Shown piece by piece: positions 34,224 through 43,500 of a DNA stretch of 64,000 nt; the stretch's first letter is position 1; each line of letters begins with the position of its first letter. A program made the translations under genes and the position numbers. The DNA is taken from assembly GCA_964445985.1 (NCBI GenBank), contig CAYUMU010000027.1, forward strand, positions 1-64,000, in the 5' to 3' direction. Below the pieces are notes generated by a model. It had not been told where the DNA came from. It did no database searches and was given only the letters and a program-made list of their open reading frames with translations. The stretch is from CAYUMU01 sp964445985. GTDB taxonomy: Bacteria; Planctomycetota; Planctomycetia; Pirellulales; S012-138.

Positions 34224-34227
34224 ACGG

Positions 34228-35025
34228 CTAGTGAGGGCCAAGCGCGCCTTGCAGCCCGCCGATGGCCCAATGGACTTCGAGCGATGCCCTCACCACGAGC
34301 GAATACGTGGGCGCGTAGAAGTACATGGCGCCGGGTCCGCCGTTCACGTCCCAATGCTCGGGTTTGATCGTCCGCCGGATCAACTCGATCAGGTTGGCGG
34401 CCTCGCGCTCGGCGGCGCCCCCCAGCCAAGGGTAGGGTTCAGCCGGCGCCAGGCTGCCGCCGGTGGCGAGGCTGGCCAGGCTGAATTGTTCCATGACCCG
34501 CGGGCCGTTTTCACCTTCCGCTCGGGCAGCGCGCCGCTGGATGCCAATTTCGCGGCGGGCCGTCTCCACGATCTCATCTCCCAATTCGAACAGCCGGGTG
34601 CGAACTTGCAGCCGGAGCGGTTCGCGCTGCGAAACGGGGATGGCGTCGGTTTCGGCGATGGCCGCGTGCAAGGCTTCGAGCCGGGGGACAACCTGACGAA
34701 ACTCCGCCAGGCTGGGCTTGCCCTGGGCGCGGCGAAGGATGGCCGCGGTGGCTCGAAGCTCAGCCCTGGCATCGTCGCGAGAAAGATGCGAAACCACCGG
34801 CAAGGGGGCCGGGCTGAAGCCACTTTCGCCGCTCGGCTGTGGGATTGGGTCGGCGGTCGACGGGGCGCTAGGCGCCCTTGTCCCGAGGGCATTTTCCAGC
34901 AACCGATTTAGTTGGCGGGCCGCGGGCGGGTTGCCATCGTTCACAGGGAGGGGTTCAACAGCCTGAGCCGCGGAAGCCATCGCCAAGATCGTGCCAGCAC
35001 AACATACGCGCAAGATGAATCGCAT
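34228..35025 (-). CDS. Exported protein with secretin-like short C-terminal domain
   Basis: A 265-residue protein with a signal peptide (LRVCCAGTILAMASAAQA). The middle is helical and Arg/Glu-rich. The last 50 residues (LIELIRRTIKPEHWDVNGGP, then LVVRASLEVHWAIGGL) resemble a short module found at the ends of many planctomycete secretin and pilus-associated proteins. GAGGAG lies 10 bases before the ATG. Function unknown; it is probably an envelope protein. It converges with the SDR gene (4 bp between stops). Confidence 0.7.
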   Translation of the reverse strand: MRFILRVCCAGTILAMASAAQAVEPLPVNDGNPPAARQLNRLLENALGTRAPSAPSTADPIPQPSGESGFSPAPLPVVSHLSRDDARAELRATAAILRRAQGKPSLAEFRQVVPRLEALHAAIAETDAIPVSQREPLRLQVRTRLFELGDEIVETARREIGIQRRAARAEGENGPRVMEQFSLASLATGGSLAPAEPYPWLGGAAEREAANLIELIRRTIKPEHWDVNGGPGAMYFYAPTYSLVVRASLEVHWAIGGLQGALGPH

Positions 35026-35237
35026 CGCTCAGCTCTCCTCATCATTGAGATTGCCAGTTGAGCCCGATAGGGCCAATTCAACTGGTTCTAGTGGCGAAAG
35101 GGGCGGACGCTGAGAGATTGCGCAGTGTAGGTAGAATTGATCGAGTCGCCGCGGTTCGCCGTTTGCTTGTTCCTGAGGTTGAACCTAGCAAGTGGCCGAC
35201 GAATTGACAAGAAAATGCTACAACACAAGAAAATGCG

Positions 35238-36059
35238 TCAGTCGCGCAAGCCGGCCTCGCGCATCAGGCTGGCCGTGGCTTCGTAGGCTTCCATCACCCA
35301 CTCGGTAATGCGCTCCGGCTCGGGCGAGTATTCCAATTCGATGGAAATGGCTCCTTCGATCTTCAATGCCTTGATTTCGCTCAGGTAATCCGCGAAGGGA
35401 ACCACGCCGCGGCCGGGTGGCAGGTCGCCGTGGACTTTGCCGTCGCAATCGGAGATATGCACGTGAATCGCCTGTCCTTGCAGGCGACGTAGCTCCGCCG
35501 GCGCCACTCCGGACAGCACCAGGTGAGAAATATCGATGTTGGCTTTGACCGCCGGGTGATCTACATCGTTTAAGAAGGCCACCATGCGATCGACATTGTT
35601 GAGCAGCGAGAGCGAGAACGGTTCCAACTCCAGGGCAATTTGCACGTTCAGATTGGCGGCATGGTCGCCCAACTGCCGCAGGGTTTCGACAGCGAACTGC
35701 CATTGTGCCTGGGGCGCGATGACTTCTTGGTTCCAGATGTATTCGCCCAGCACCAAGAGCACGTTGGCCGCCTGGTATTCGTAAGCCAAATCGAGGTAAG
35801 CTTTGACGCGCTCGACATGGAACTTGCGCACGCTGGCATTGAAGTCGATCAGGCCCACCGCCACGCAGGCAATGCTCACGATGGGCAAGCCCAAGCGGTC
35901 GCACTCGTCTTTGATCAACCGCCGCTCGCGAATGTCGATATCGAGCGGATCGACAAAAATATCGACACAGTCGAAACCGATGGCCTTGGTTTGTTGCAGG
36001 CCGTAAACGGTGGGGCGGTCGGCTTGTACCCAGGCGGAGTTGATGAGTCCGAGTTTCAT
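35238..36059 (-). CDS. Sugar phosphate isomerase/epimerase (TIM barrel, AP endonuclease 2-like)
   Basis: A 273-residue TIM-barrel protein of the xylose isomerase-like/endonuclease IV superfamily. Ligand-type residues are visible in order: Glu in IALELEPFSL, Asp/His in KANIDISHLVLSG, His in IHVHISDCDGKVHGDLPPG and Glu in GAISIELEYSPEPE, the metal-site pattern of this family. The substrate cannot be read. No signal peptide. The ribosome binding site is weak. The downstream neighbours (ThpR, LarB) are unrelated in function, so it is probably its own transcription unit. Confidence 0.85.
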   Translation of the reverse strand: MKLGLINSAWVQADRPTVYGLQQTKAIGFDCVDIFVDPLDIDIRERRLIKDECDRLGLPIVSIACVAVGLIDFNASVRKFHVERVKAYLDLAYEYQAANVLLVLGEYIWNQEVIAPQAQWQFAVETLRQLGDHAANLNVQIALELEPFSLSLLNNVDRMVAFLNDVDHPAVKANIDISHLVLSGVAPAELRRLQGQAIHVHISDCDGKVHGDLPPGRGVVPFADYLSEIKALKIEGAISIELEYSPEPERITEWVMEAYEATASLMREAGLRD

Positions 36060-36284
36060 GAGGCCCGGTGGGATTGGGGGAGTTGAGCAGGGGCGACGCT
36101 TTACGCGTGAGAGGAGGGGGTGTTTAAGCTATGCCAACGCTCCATTCGAAAGACGCCAGGGCAATCCCCGTGGGATGGAATGGCTTCTGTTATAGGCAAG
36201 CGAGGATCGAATGGCACGCGCGGTTTGAATTTCGTCTGGGCAACGGCAATTCAGGTAGCCAACCTGATGAAACCCCAGCCGGCT

Positions 36285-36860
36285 CTAGCCGCGCAGATCG
36301 GCCGTGCCCAGCAGCGTGTAGGCCGGCCCTGACTTTTCCAACTTGCTCGAGAAGACCTTCACGTCGCTCACGTACAGCTCGCCCGCAACAAAGTCCTGCT
36401 CGGCGTGGATCAGTTCGGCCAATTCTTCAATGCCAAAGGGGCTTTGCCGTACCCTGCCCAAGGTGAGGTGCGGACGATAGCGGCGATGCTCGCGGCGAAA
36501 GCCCAGGGCATGCAGGCTGGTTTCAATGGCATCGTGCAGTTGCACGAATTCTTCGGCGCCTTCGGTAATGCCCAACCAAACGGTGCGCGGGCGAGAGGGC
36601 TCGGGAAAAGCGCCCACGCTACCGACTTGTGCGCGGAAACCGGCCAGCGATTTCACCGCTTTTTCGACAGCGGCGCACACTTCGGGCGTTTCGCGAATGT
36701 TGATCTCGCCCAAAAACTTGAGCGTGAAATGCAGGTGCTTGGGATCGACCCACTTCACGTTCGCTGCTGTCTTCGACAGACGCTCGATGAGCTTGCCGGC
36801 CTGAATGGCAATCGCCGGATCGATATCCACGGCCACAAAAGTTCGTAACGTGGCGGGCAT
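36285..36860 (-). CDS. thpR: RNA 2',3'-cyclic phosphodiesterase (2H family)
   Basis: A 191-residue 2H phosphoesterase. The two catalytic HxTx motifs are present: HFTL at about 44-47 and HLTL at about residue 135. Members hydrolyse 2',3'-cyclic phosphates at RNA ends and have reversible RNA ligase activity. The length matches the family. GAAGGA lies about 13 bases before the ATG, a little far. LarB lies upstream on the same strand with about 100 bp between, so cotranscription is possible but there is no functional link. Confidence 0.92.
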   Translation of the reverse strand: MPATLRTFVAVDIDPAIAIQAGKLIERLSKTAANVKWVDPKHLHFTLKFLGEINIRETPEVCAAVEKAVKSLAGFRAQVGSVGAFPEPSRPRTVWLGITEGAEEFVQLHDAIETSLHALGFRREHRRYRPHLTLGRVRQSPFGIEELAELIHAEQDFVAGELYVSDVKVFSSKLEKSGPAYTLLGTADLRG

Positions 36861-36959
36861 AAGGTTTCGAATTCCTTCGGAGAATGACGGTCAAAGAAAA
36901 TGGGGAAGCCATTCCAATGCTTGGCGAGCGCGAGACGGATCGTTCCACGTAGCCGGCGA

Positions 36960-37787
36960 CTATTTTTGCTCGGCCGGCGCTAGGGTGGCCTTCCGTGCTT
37001 TGGCGGCTGCCGTGGCGATCATGCCAGCGACGTATCCGCCCTTGAAACCTGCGTCGATATTCACCACGGCCACGTTGGCGGCGCAACTGTTGAGCATGCC
37101 GAGCAGCGCGGCAATTCCGCCCAGGCTGGCGCCGTAGCCTACGCTCGTGGGCACCGCGATCACAGGGCACGGCACATGGCCAGCCAACACGCTGGGGAGC
37201 GCGCCCTCCATGCCGGCGACCACCACAATGGCATCGGCGCCGGCCAACCGGTACAGGTTATCGAGCAACCGGTGTGGGCCGGCCACACCAATGTCTTGAA
37301 TGAGTTCCGTCGCCACGCCCATCCAGGCAACTGTTTCCTGGGCCTCTTCGGCCACGGGGCGATCGCTCGTGCCAGCACTGACCACCGGCACAAAGCCCTG
37401 CTCATGGTGACTGCGGGGTCCGTTATCTGTATGAGCGATGCGGAAGGTGCGCGCGACCGGGTTGTAATTGCCCGCGGGAAAGACCGGACCCACGGCCCCG
37501 GCCTGGTCCGCCGACATTCGCGTTGCCAACACGTCAGCCTGATCGTTCAGCAAAGCCGTAAAGATGCGAACGAGCGCATCGTTCGACTTGCCTTCGGCAT
37601 ACACGACTTCGGCAAAACCGCAACGCCGCTTGCGATCGAGATCGATCTGAGCATCGCCCAATGGCGCGGTGGTGGGTTGAGCGGCGCTGGACGGGAATTC
37701 AGTCAGGAATGCCTCGACCGTGACTTCGCCCTGCTGCAACCGCTGGACCCAATTGCGAATGTCTTTGGAACTGCTCAACCTCAACAC
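36960..37787 (-). CDS. larB: Nickel pincer cofactor synthesis protein LarB
   Basis: A 275-residue homologue of LarB, which carboxylates and hydrolyses nicotinic acid adenine dinucleotide in synthesis of the nickel-pincer nucleotide cofactor of lactate racemase. The N-terminus is helical, then the LarB block DLDRKRRCGFAEVVYAEGKS; the C-terminal PurE/AIR carboxylase-like domain has PVVSAGTSD, VVVAGMEGALPSVLAG, VIAVPTSVGYGAS and VVNIDAGFKGGYVAG. The marked start is a GTG; a TTG 9 bases later has better spacing to the purine tract. LarC, LarE and LarA are not in this window. Confidence 0.93.
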   Translation of the reverse strand: MLRLSSSKDIRNWVQRLQQGEVTVEAFLTEFPSSAAQPTTAPLGDAQIDLDRKRRCGFAEVVYAEGKSNDALVRIFTALLNDQADVLATRMSADQAGAVGPVFPAGNYNPVARTFRIAHTDNGPRSHHEQGFVPVVSAGTSDRPVAEEAQETVAWMGVATELIQDIGVAGPHRLLDNLYRLAGADAIVVVAGMEGALPSVLAGHVPCPVIAVPTSVGYGASLGGIAALLGMLNSCAANVAVVNIDAGFKGGYVAGMIATAAAKARKATLAPAEQK

Positions 37788-38025
37788 CTCTCTCGGAAAA
37801 CTTGCCTACCGCCCAACGGTCAAATACCCCCAAACGCGCAGCGGATGGGTGGAAAGGGACGGCACGGCCCTAGGCTGCCATCGAGCCCGGTTCGACCGCC
37901 CTTGCATCGTAGCACAGGCCTAAGAAACCGTGGAGAACCTCGCCACACGACGAGCAGACTGTTTGCTGGGTGCGCTGGCCTGCGAGCTTGCAGACACGCG
38001 AGCTTGGTGGGACTCGCGCCACCCT

Positions 38026-38058
38026 AAAAAAATAGAGCCGTCCTGGGGGGACGGCTCT
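38026..38058 (-). terminator. Rho-independent terminator of the H1-like gene
   Basis: A perfect 10-bp stem (38034-38043 with 38049-38058, AGAGCCGTCC) has a 5-base loop; read on the minus strand it is followed, after one A, by seven T residues (complement of 38026-38032). It lies about 45 bp beyond the stop of the leftward histone H1-like gene. Confidence 0.9.
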
Positions 38059-38103
38059 TTCTCGTTACATCATTGACCAGGCAGGTTGCCAGGCCCGCGC
38101 CGC

Positions 38104-38262
38104 TTACATAGCGGCCTTCTTGGTGGCTTTCTTTTTGGTCGCCTTAGACTTCTTGGCGACTTTCTTGGCAGCCTTCTTGGCCTTCTTGGCGACCTTTTTC
38201 TTGGCCGTCTTTTTGGCAGCCTTCTTGGGGGCAGCTTTCTTTGCCGCTTTCTTCTTGGCCAC
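38104..38262 (-). CDS. Histone H1-like Lys/Ala-rich protein (52 aa)
   Basis: The protein consists almost entirely of Lys, Ala, Thr, Val and Ser in KKAAxKK-type repeats (AKKKAAKKAAPKKAAKK), like the C-terminal tail of eukaryotic histone H1 and bacterial H1 homologues such as Hc1-type proteins. It would bind DNA non-specifically in the nucleoid. The start is set by a strong GGAGG 7 bases before a GTG codon at 38262; an open frame to 38310 with an ATG is also present but has no ribosome binding site. The gene ends at a good intrinsic terminator, so it forms a single-gene unit. Repetitive coding DNA is of low complexity. Confidence 0.85.
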   Translation of the reverse strand: MAKKKAAKKAAPKKAAKKTAKKKVAKKAKKAAKKVAKKSKATKKKATKKAAM

Positions 38263-38828
38263 GGTCCGTCCTCCTTCAAAGGTTTGCGGCGGCAGGAAGC
38301 TTGGCTTCATTGACGATTGCCATCGCTATTCCCTGCCTGCCAGAAACAACACCGACTTCCATTCCCAAGAAGTTCTCGCGTGTATTCCTTACACCACAGC
38401 TGGGTAAGCACGTTGAACTTCCTGCGAGTCGTGCTAGCCACGTTGTAGTTGTACGAAATCGGAAAATTTACGCAACACGTTTCTGCACGTTCCGACGCGA
38501 ATTTGTGTCGATTTTATAACGCGTGTTTCGAAGACACTTGGGAAGCGCTTCCGTAGCGTGGTCGTTGAACGCGCGGCGGCAACGATCTTTGGCTTGCGAA
38601 GATAACCAGCGTGAAGCCGTTGGAGCGCGATGTTTCAAGCAATGCCCTGGGTTCGTTGCCAGCCAACGTGGCTATTGAATCGCCAGCTCGGAAACACTTC
38701 GCAAGCGATGCGGCGATCACCAACTGCCGTTGGCAAACCTTGCCAACGGTCGCGCAAGTGGTTGGTTCGAGAAACACGTTTGAGCCGTGTTTTCACGCAC
38801 CAAACGCCTGTTGCGCGCGAGGGGCCGC
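38263..38828. other. Intergenic, hairpin-rich
   Basis: About 565 bp between the M32 carboxypeptidase stop and the H1-like start, both leftward. It contains a perfect 10-bp hairpin at 38727-38749 (CCGTTGGCAA, loop ACC) and a weaker one at about 38772-38792 (AAACACG/CGTGTTT). A 12-bp palindrome (GGAAGCGCTTCC) lies near 38540. Composition is less GC-rich near 38450-38520. No open frame looks coding. It presumably holds the H1-like promoter. Confidence 0.45.
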
Positions 38829-40352
38829 CTACATGTCGTAAAGCGCGCCGAGCTTGTGTTGCAGGTGGTCGATCAGGGGCCGGTGGGAGAGTGGCGAGCC
38901 TGTTAAAGTTTTCACCAGCTCGGCGGCCGAGTAGCAGCGACCGCGACGATGAACGTATTGCCGCAGCCAAGACAACAAGCTTTCGAAGTGGCCGCGGCGG
39001 AAGTCGTCTTCCACCGAGCCGAGGTCTTGCGACGCTTGGGCAAACAATTGCGACGCGTACAAGTTGCCCAACGAATACGTTGGGAAGTAACCGATCAAGC
39101 CAGCGCTCCAGTGAATATCTTGCAGCACGCCTTGGCCATGGTTGGGTGGAGTGATGCCCAAGTAGTCGCGATACTTTTCATTCCACGCGCCTGGCAGGTC
39201 GGCCACGGTTAAGCGCTCGGCGATCAAATCTTGCTCGAGTTCAAACCGCACCAAGATATGCAAGTTGTAGGTGGCCTCGTCGGCTTCCACGCGAATCAGC
39301 GAGGGACGCACGTCGTTCACGGCAAAAAAGAAATCGTCGACAGGCGTGTCGGCCAACGCTCCGGGGAACTTCTGCCGCGCCAGCGGATAAAAATACTCCC
39401 AAAACGCCTCGCTACGGCCTACCAGGTTCTCCCACATGCGCGATTGCGATTCGTGAATACCCAGCGAAACCGCCTGGCCGGCGGGCAGCCCATACATTTC
39501 AGGGCGTAGCCCTAGCTCGTACAACCCATGCCCTGCCTCGTGCAAGATGCCAAAGAAGGCCGACGGCATGAACCGCTCGTCGTACCGCGTGGTGATGCGG
39601 CAATCGTGAGGCCCCATGGTCGAGCAAAAGGGGTGCGCCGTGACATCGATCCGGCCGCGATTGAACTCAAAACCAATTTTCTCGGCGGCCGCGCGGCCAA
39701 ACCGCTCTTGATCTGCGGTGGGATAGGTGCGTTGCAAGATCGAAAGGTCGGGTCGGCGATGGCTATTGGCAATCGTGGCCACCAGCGGCACCAATTCTTG
39801 GCGCAGCCCTTCCAGCACCCGCGCCACGTTGCTGGTCTTTTCGCCCGGCTCGTATTGATCGAGCAAGGCATCGTAGCGTTGCTCGTCGTAACCCAAGGCA
39901 TCGGCCTCTTCGCGCTTGAGAGCCACGATCTTTTCGTACCAGGGCTGCATTTGCGGAAAGTCGTTCTTGGCGCGGGCTTCGGTCCAAACCTGCTGGCCGC
40001 GAATCGTGGTCCGTGCCAGTTCTTCCACCAGCCGCTTGGGCAACTTCACATTCTTATCGTAGTCGCGCTTGAGATGCCGGATGTTGGCGCCCTCATCGGA
40101 GTGAGGATCGGCGGCCAGTGGGCTATCGGCCAGTTGCGAAAGCCAGTCGCCAAGCTGGGGAGCCGTGCGACGCTCGTGAAGCATGCCGCTGAGCAGCGTG
40201 ATTTGGTCGGCCCGATACTCGCCGGCGGCCAGCGGCATGATGGTCCGTTCATCCCACTCCAGCAACGAGTTGACCGAATCGAGCAGCGCGGTCTGCCGCG
40301 CGTGGTCGTAAACTTGTGCGAGCACGGATTCATGGTTGGCGTTGGAAGACAC
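38829..40352 (-). CDS. M32 family metallocarboxypeptidase (carboxypeptidase Taq)
   Basis: A 507-residue zinc carboxypeptidase with the M32 HEAGH motif in GILHEAGHGLYE at about residue 268 and the downstream IHESQSRMWE block; HPFCSTMGPHDCRITTRY is also typical. It removes C-terminal residues from peptides and is cytoplasmic. The start is GTG with AAGGA 10 bases upstream. Length matches the family (about 500). The gene lies 197 bp downstream of the large PVC dehydrogenase on the same strand, with a hairpin between them. Confidence 0.93.
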   Translation of the reverse strand: MSSNANHESVLAQVYDHARQTALLDSVNSLLEWDERTIMPLAAGEYRADQITLLSGMLHERRTAPQLGDWLSQLADSPLAADPHSDEGANIRHLKRDYDKNVKLPKRLVEELARTTIRGQQVWTEARAKNDFPQMQPWYEKIVALKREEADALGYDEQRYDALLDQYEPGEKTSNVARVLEGLRQELVPLVATIANSHRRPDLSILQRTYPTADQERFGRAAAEKIGFEFNRGRIDVTAHPFCSTMGPHDCRITTRYDERFMPSAFFGILHEAGHGLYELGLRPEMYGLPAGQAVSLGIHESQSRMWENLVGRSEAFWEYFYPLARQKFPGALADTPVDDFFFAVNDVRPSLIRVEADEATYNLHILVRFELEQDLIAERLTVADLPGAWNEKYRDYLGITPPNHGQGVLQDIHWSAGLIGYFPTYSLGNLYASQLFAQASQDLGSVEDDFRRGHFESLLSWLRQYVHRRGRCYSAAELVKTLTGSPLSHRPLIDHLQHKLGALYDM

Positions 40353-40429
40353 AGCGGCAATTTCCTTATGGAGTGCGAGAGGACTAAGTCAGAGCGGCAC
40401 ACGGCCACCGCCGCCGGCGGTTTGCCAAC

Positions 40430-40452
40430 CGCGCCAACCGCCGGTTGGCGCG
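40430..40452. repeat. Perfect hairpin, 10-bp stem
   Basis: CGCGCCAACC (40430-40439) pairs with 40443-40452 around a 3-base loop. It lies between the PVC dehydrogenase stop and the M32 start; there is no T run, so it is either a weak terminator or an intergenic palindromic repeat. Confidence 0.6.
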
Positions 40453-40549
40453 AGCCTACTCTTCCTGCCTGCCCTTGGCAAGCCGCTGTGCGCGGGAGCG
40501 TCTTCGGCAGACCGCTTGGATTCGTGAGCGTGCCGGCGATGCGCGGGGC

Positions 40550-43500
40550 CTACTTCAAACTTCGCAGATAGGCGATCAAATGCTTGACGTCGTCGACCGT
40601 CATGGTCTGGTCCAAACCCGCGGGCATGATCGAGATATTGCTGGGCAGCATCTCCTCGATATCGGCTCGGCCAACACGAATTTCTGCCCGATCGGCCGAG
40701 CGTAAATAGATGGCGTCGGCCGTTTCCCGTTGCACCACGCCCACGTAACTATGCCCCGAGGCCGTGGCGATGGCGTAGCTTTCGTACCCTCGGGCAAAAG
40801 AAACGCTAGGGAACAGTACAGCCTCGAGTAAGTCGCGAGGCGTGCGGACTTCGCCCACTCGACTCAGGTCGGGGCCGATCGCCCCGCCCTCTCCTTGCAC
40901 GCGATGGCAGGCAGTACAGGCCGTCTTCTTGCTCTGGAACACGGCCTTGCCGAGTTCAACCTGTCCGCCTGCCAATTCTCGTTCATACTGTTGAAGCTTG
41001 GCGAGTTGCTCCTCGCGGTTGGCTTGCGAGGGAAGTTTGAGCATGCCTGCGGCATCGCGCACCGTAGCAGGAAAATTGGCGAGTGTTTGTTGCAAGGATT
41101 GCGGACGCAAGCTGGCCAGGCCGGGCGATTGCGATAACGAGGCGACCACCGCCAGGCCCAAGGTCTCATCGCGACACTTGGAAAAGGCGGCCAGCAGGGA
41201 AGCGATTTCCAAGGGTCCTGCTTCGCGAAGCAACAGGGCCAATTGCCGTTGCTGTTGTTCCGTTAGCCCCGCCGCGGCCAAACCCTCGGCCGCCGCCAAT
41301 CGCTCGAGCGGCGCCACTTCGGGGGAGAGTCGTTCTTGCAGCAGCACAAACTCGTTGGGAGCAAGCGGCAGGCCTTTCTTCGCCACGGCCACCAGGGCCG
41401 AGGCTCGCAACGTCCGAGGTAATTCTTCGCGGCCAGCAATCGTGCGCAGGGGATCTGCCAATCCGTCCCAGCCAGTTGCCGCTGCCGTGGCAACCGCTGG
41501 CTCTAATTGCGTCTGGTCCTTGGTTGCCAGCGCGTCTCGCAGCGCATCTCGCCAGGCGAGGGGTACGTGTGCCGGATTGGCAAATTCGCTGCGAGCCAAC
41601 ACGTCGAACATGAGTTGTTGGCGATCCGCGGACCCCCGCCTGAGATGCTGCGTCACTAACTCCTGAATGGCTGCGTCGGCCTGAAATGCCTGCAACACGC
41701 CGCGTGCCGTGGCAGCGCGATCTCCCAGTGGTTGTTCATCGGCCAACCACGCTTTCAAGAGGCCAATGATTTCGTCGCTCCAGCCGGGGTGGCGCGAAAT
41801 GATCGCCAAGGCCGTGTTTTGCAGGTCAACATCGGCGGTATCCAATTGAGCGCCCACCATTCGCTGGGAGAGTTGCCCATCGTCCATTTGATCCAAGGCA
41901 ATCAGCGCCCCGCGACGCACCGCGGGTGTTGAATCCAGCAACGCTGGCAGGGTTGCTTCGCGATGGTTGATTTCAATGGCAGCGTAGATCAATGCGTGTT
42001 CCAGGAAGCGATCGTTGCATTTCGCCAGTCCCGCTAACAAGGCAGGCACGGCTTCCGTGGCCTTCAATTGCCCCAAGGCGGCCGCGGCCGCGGCGCGAAC
42101 CTGGGGAAGTTCCACCGCGGGCAAGGATGTGTCGAATTCTCCAGCTGGCGATATCGAACGCGCACCCAATCTCGCGTTAAAATTCCCTCGCGCCATGTGA
42201 GCCAGTGCCTCAATGCCATCCCGATCACCTACCACGCCTAGGCTGCGCGCCGCGGCCTGGCGAACGTCTTCATGGGGGTCGGAAAGAGCGTGACGGATTG
42301 CCGACCAGGCCGCGGGGCGAAGTTCCGGCCGCTCGATGCGAGAGAGCGTCCAAACCACGCGGCGGCGCAGATCATGGCTCACCGCCTGATTCAGTTGGGT
42401 GAGAAGTACTTCCACGGTGGCATTGTCGGCCATGGCGATCAGCCGCTCTTGGGCCTGATCACGCACCACCGGCCAAGGGCTGCCCAGCAGCGCCGCCACT
42501 TCAACCTCCTTCAAACTCGGCCAGGCGATGCGCTCTCCGCGCGGATCGTCGGGGCTGCCGTGGTTGGGCGCCGGCTCGGCCTGGGCCAACGGCGGCTGCC
42601 CCGGCTTCCCCACATAACGCACCCGATAAATAGCCCCTGGGATTTCAGGCTTGGCGACTTGCGAAGTCGGGCAGCCAATCCGGAACCAACCGCCTGTATC
42701 AATCACCAGCAAGCTACCGTCGGCGTCTTCGAGCACATCGGTAGGATGAAAATCAGGGTTGTCGCTCGTCAGAAAATCTATGTCCTGGCTGCGGAAGGTT
42801 GCGCCCTCGCGCGTGAGCCGGTGCCTGAGCACTTTGTGCGTGTTGAACTGCACGGAGAACAGGTTGTTGCGATAGTCTTCGCCAAACATGGGTCCCCGAT
42901 ACCGCGTTAAGCCTGAGGGCGCCACCACGCCGAACAAGCTGAGCGGCGGCAGCAAGTCGCCGGTTCGCTTGAATTCGCTCAAGCAAGGATGGTTTCGCGG
43001 GTACACGCCGCCGCGCACAAAATGCACCAGGGCATCGTGGCGGTCTTGATCGGGGTTGTAAAAGGTCATGGTGCCGAACATTTCGCCGGTGGGGGCGAAT
43101 GTCACTTCCACCGGATTATCCATGCCGCCGCCGGCAAACGCCTCCACATCGCTGCCATCGGCCCGGCACGAAAATACTCGGGCCGCGAGTCCTTGGCTGG
43201 AGACATTGCCTTGCCTGTCTCTGAATTCATGACCATGTCGGCCGTCGCACCAATAAATACGTCCGTTGGGTCCGCGAAAGCAACCGTGGACGTCGGCCGC
43301 GTTGCCGGTGAAGCCAAACTTCTCCACGAGAACTTGCCGATGCTCGGCCACGCCGTCGCCATCGCGGTCTTCGAGCCGCCAAATATAAGGAGGGCTGGCC
43401 ACGAATAGCGCCCCCTGATGCCACAGCGCGCCCATCGGAAAGGTCATCTTGTCGGCAAACACGGTGCTGCGATCGAAACGGCCATCGCCATCGGTGTCTT

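Noticed and set aside
39528..40571. 347-codon plus-strand frame opposite the M32 peptidase
   Set aside because: It is antisense to a gene with HEAGH and all family blocks; its own translation has no recognisable domain.
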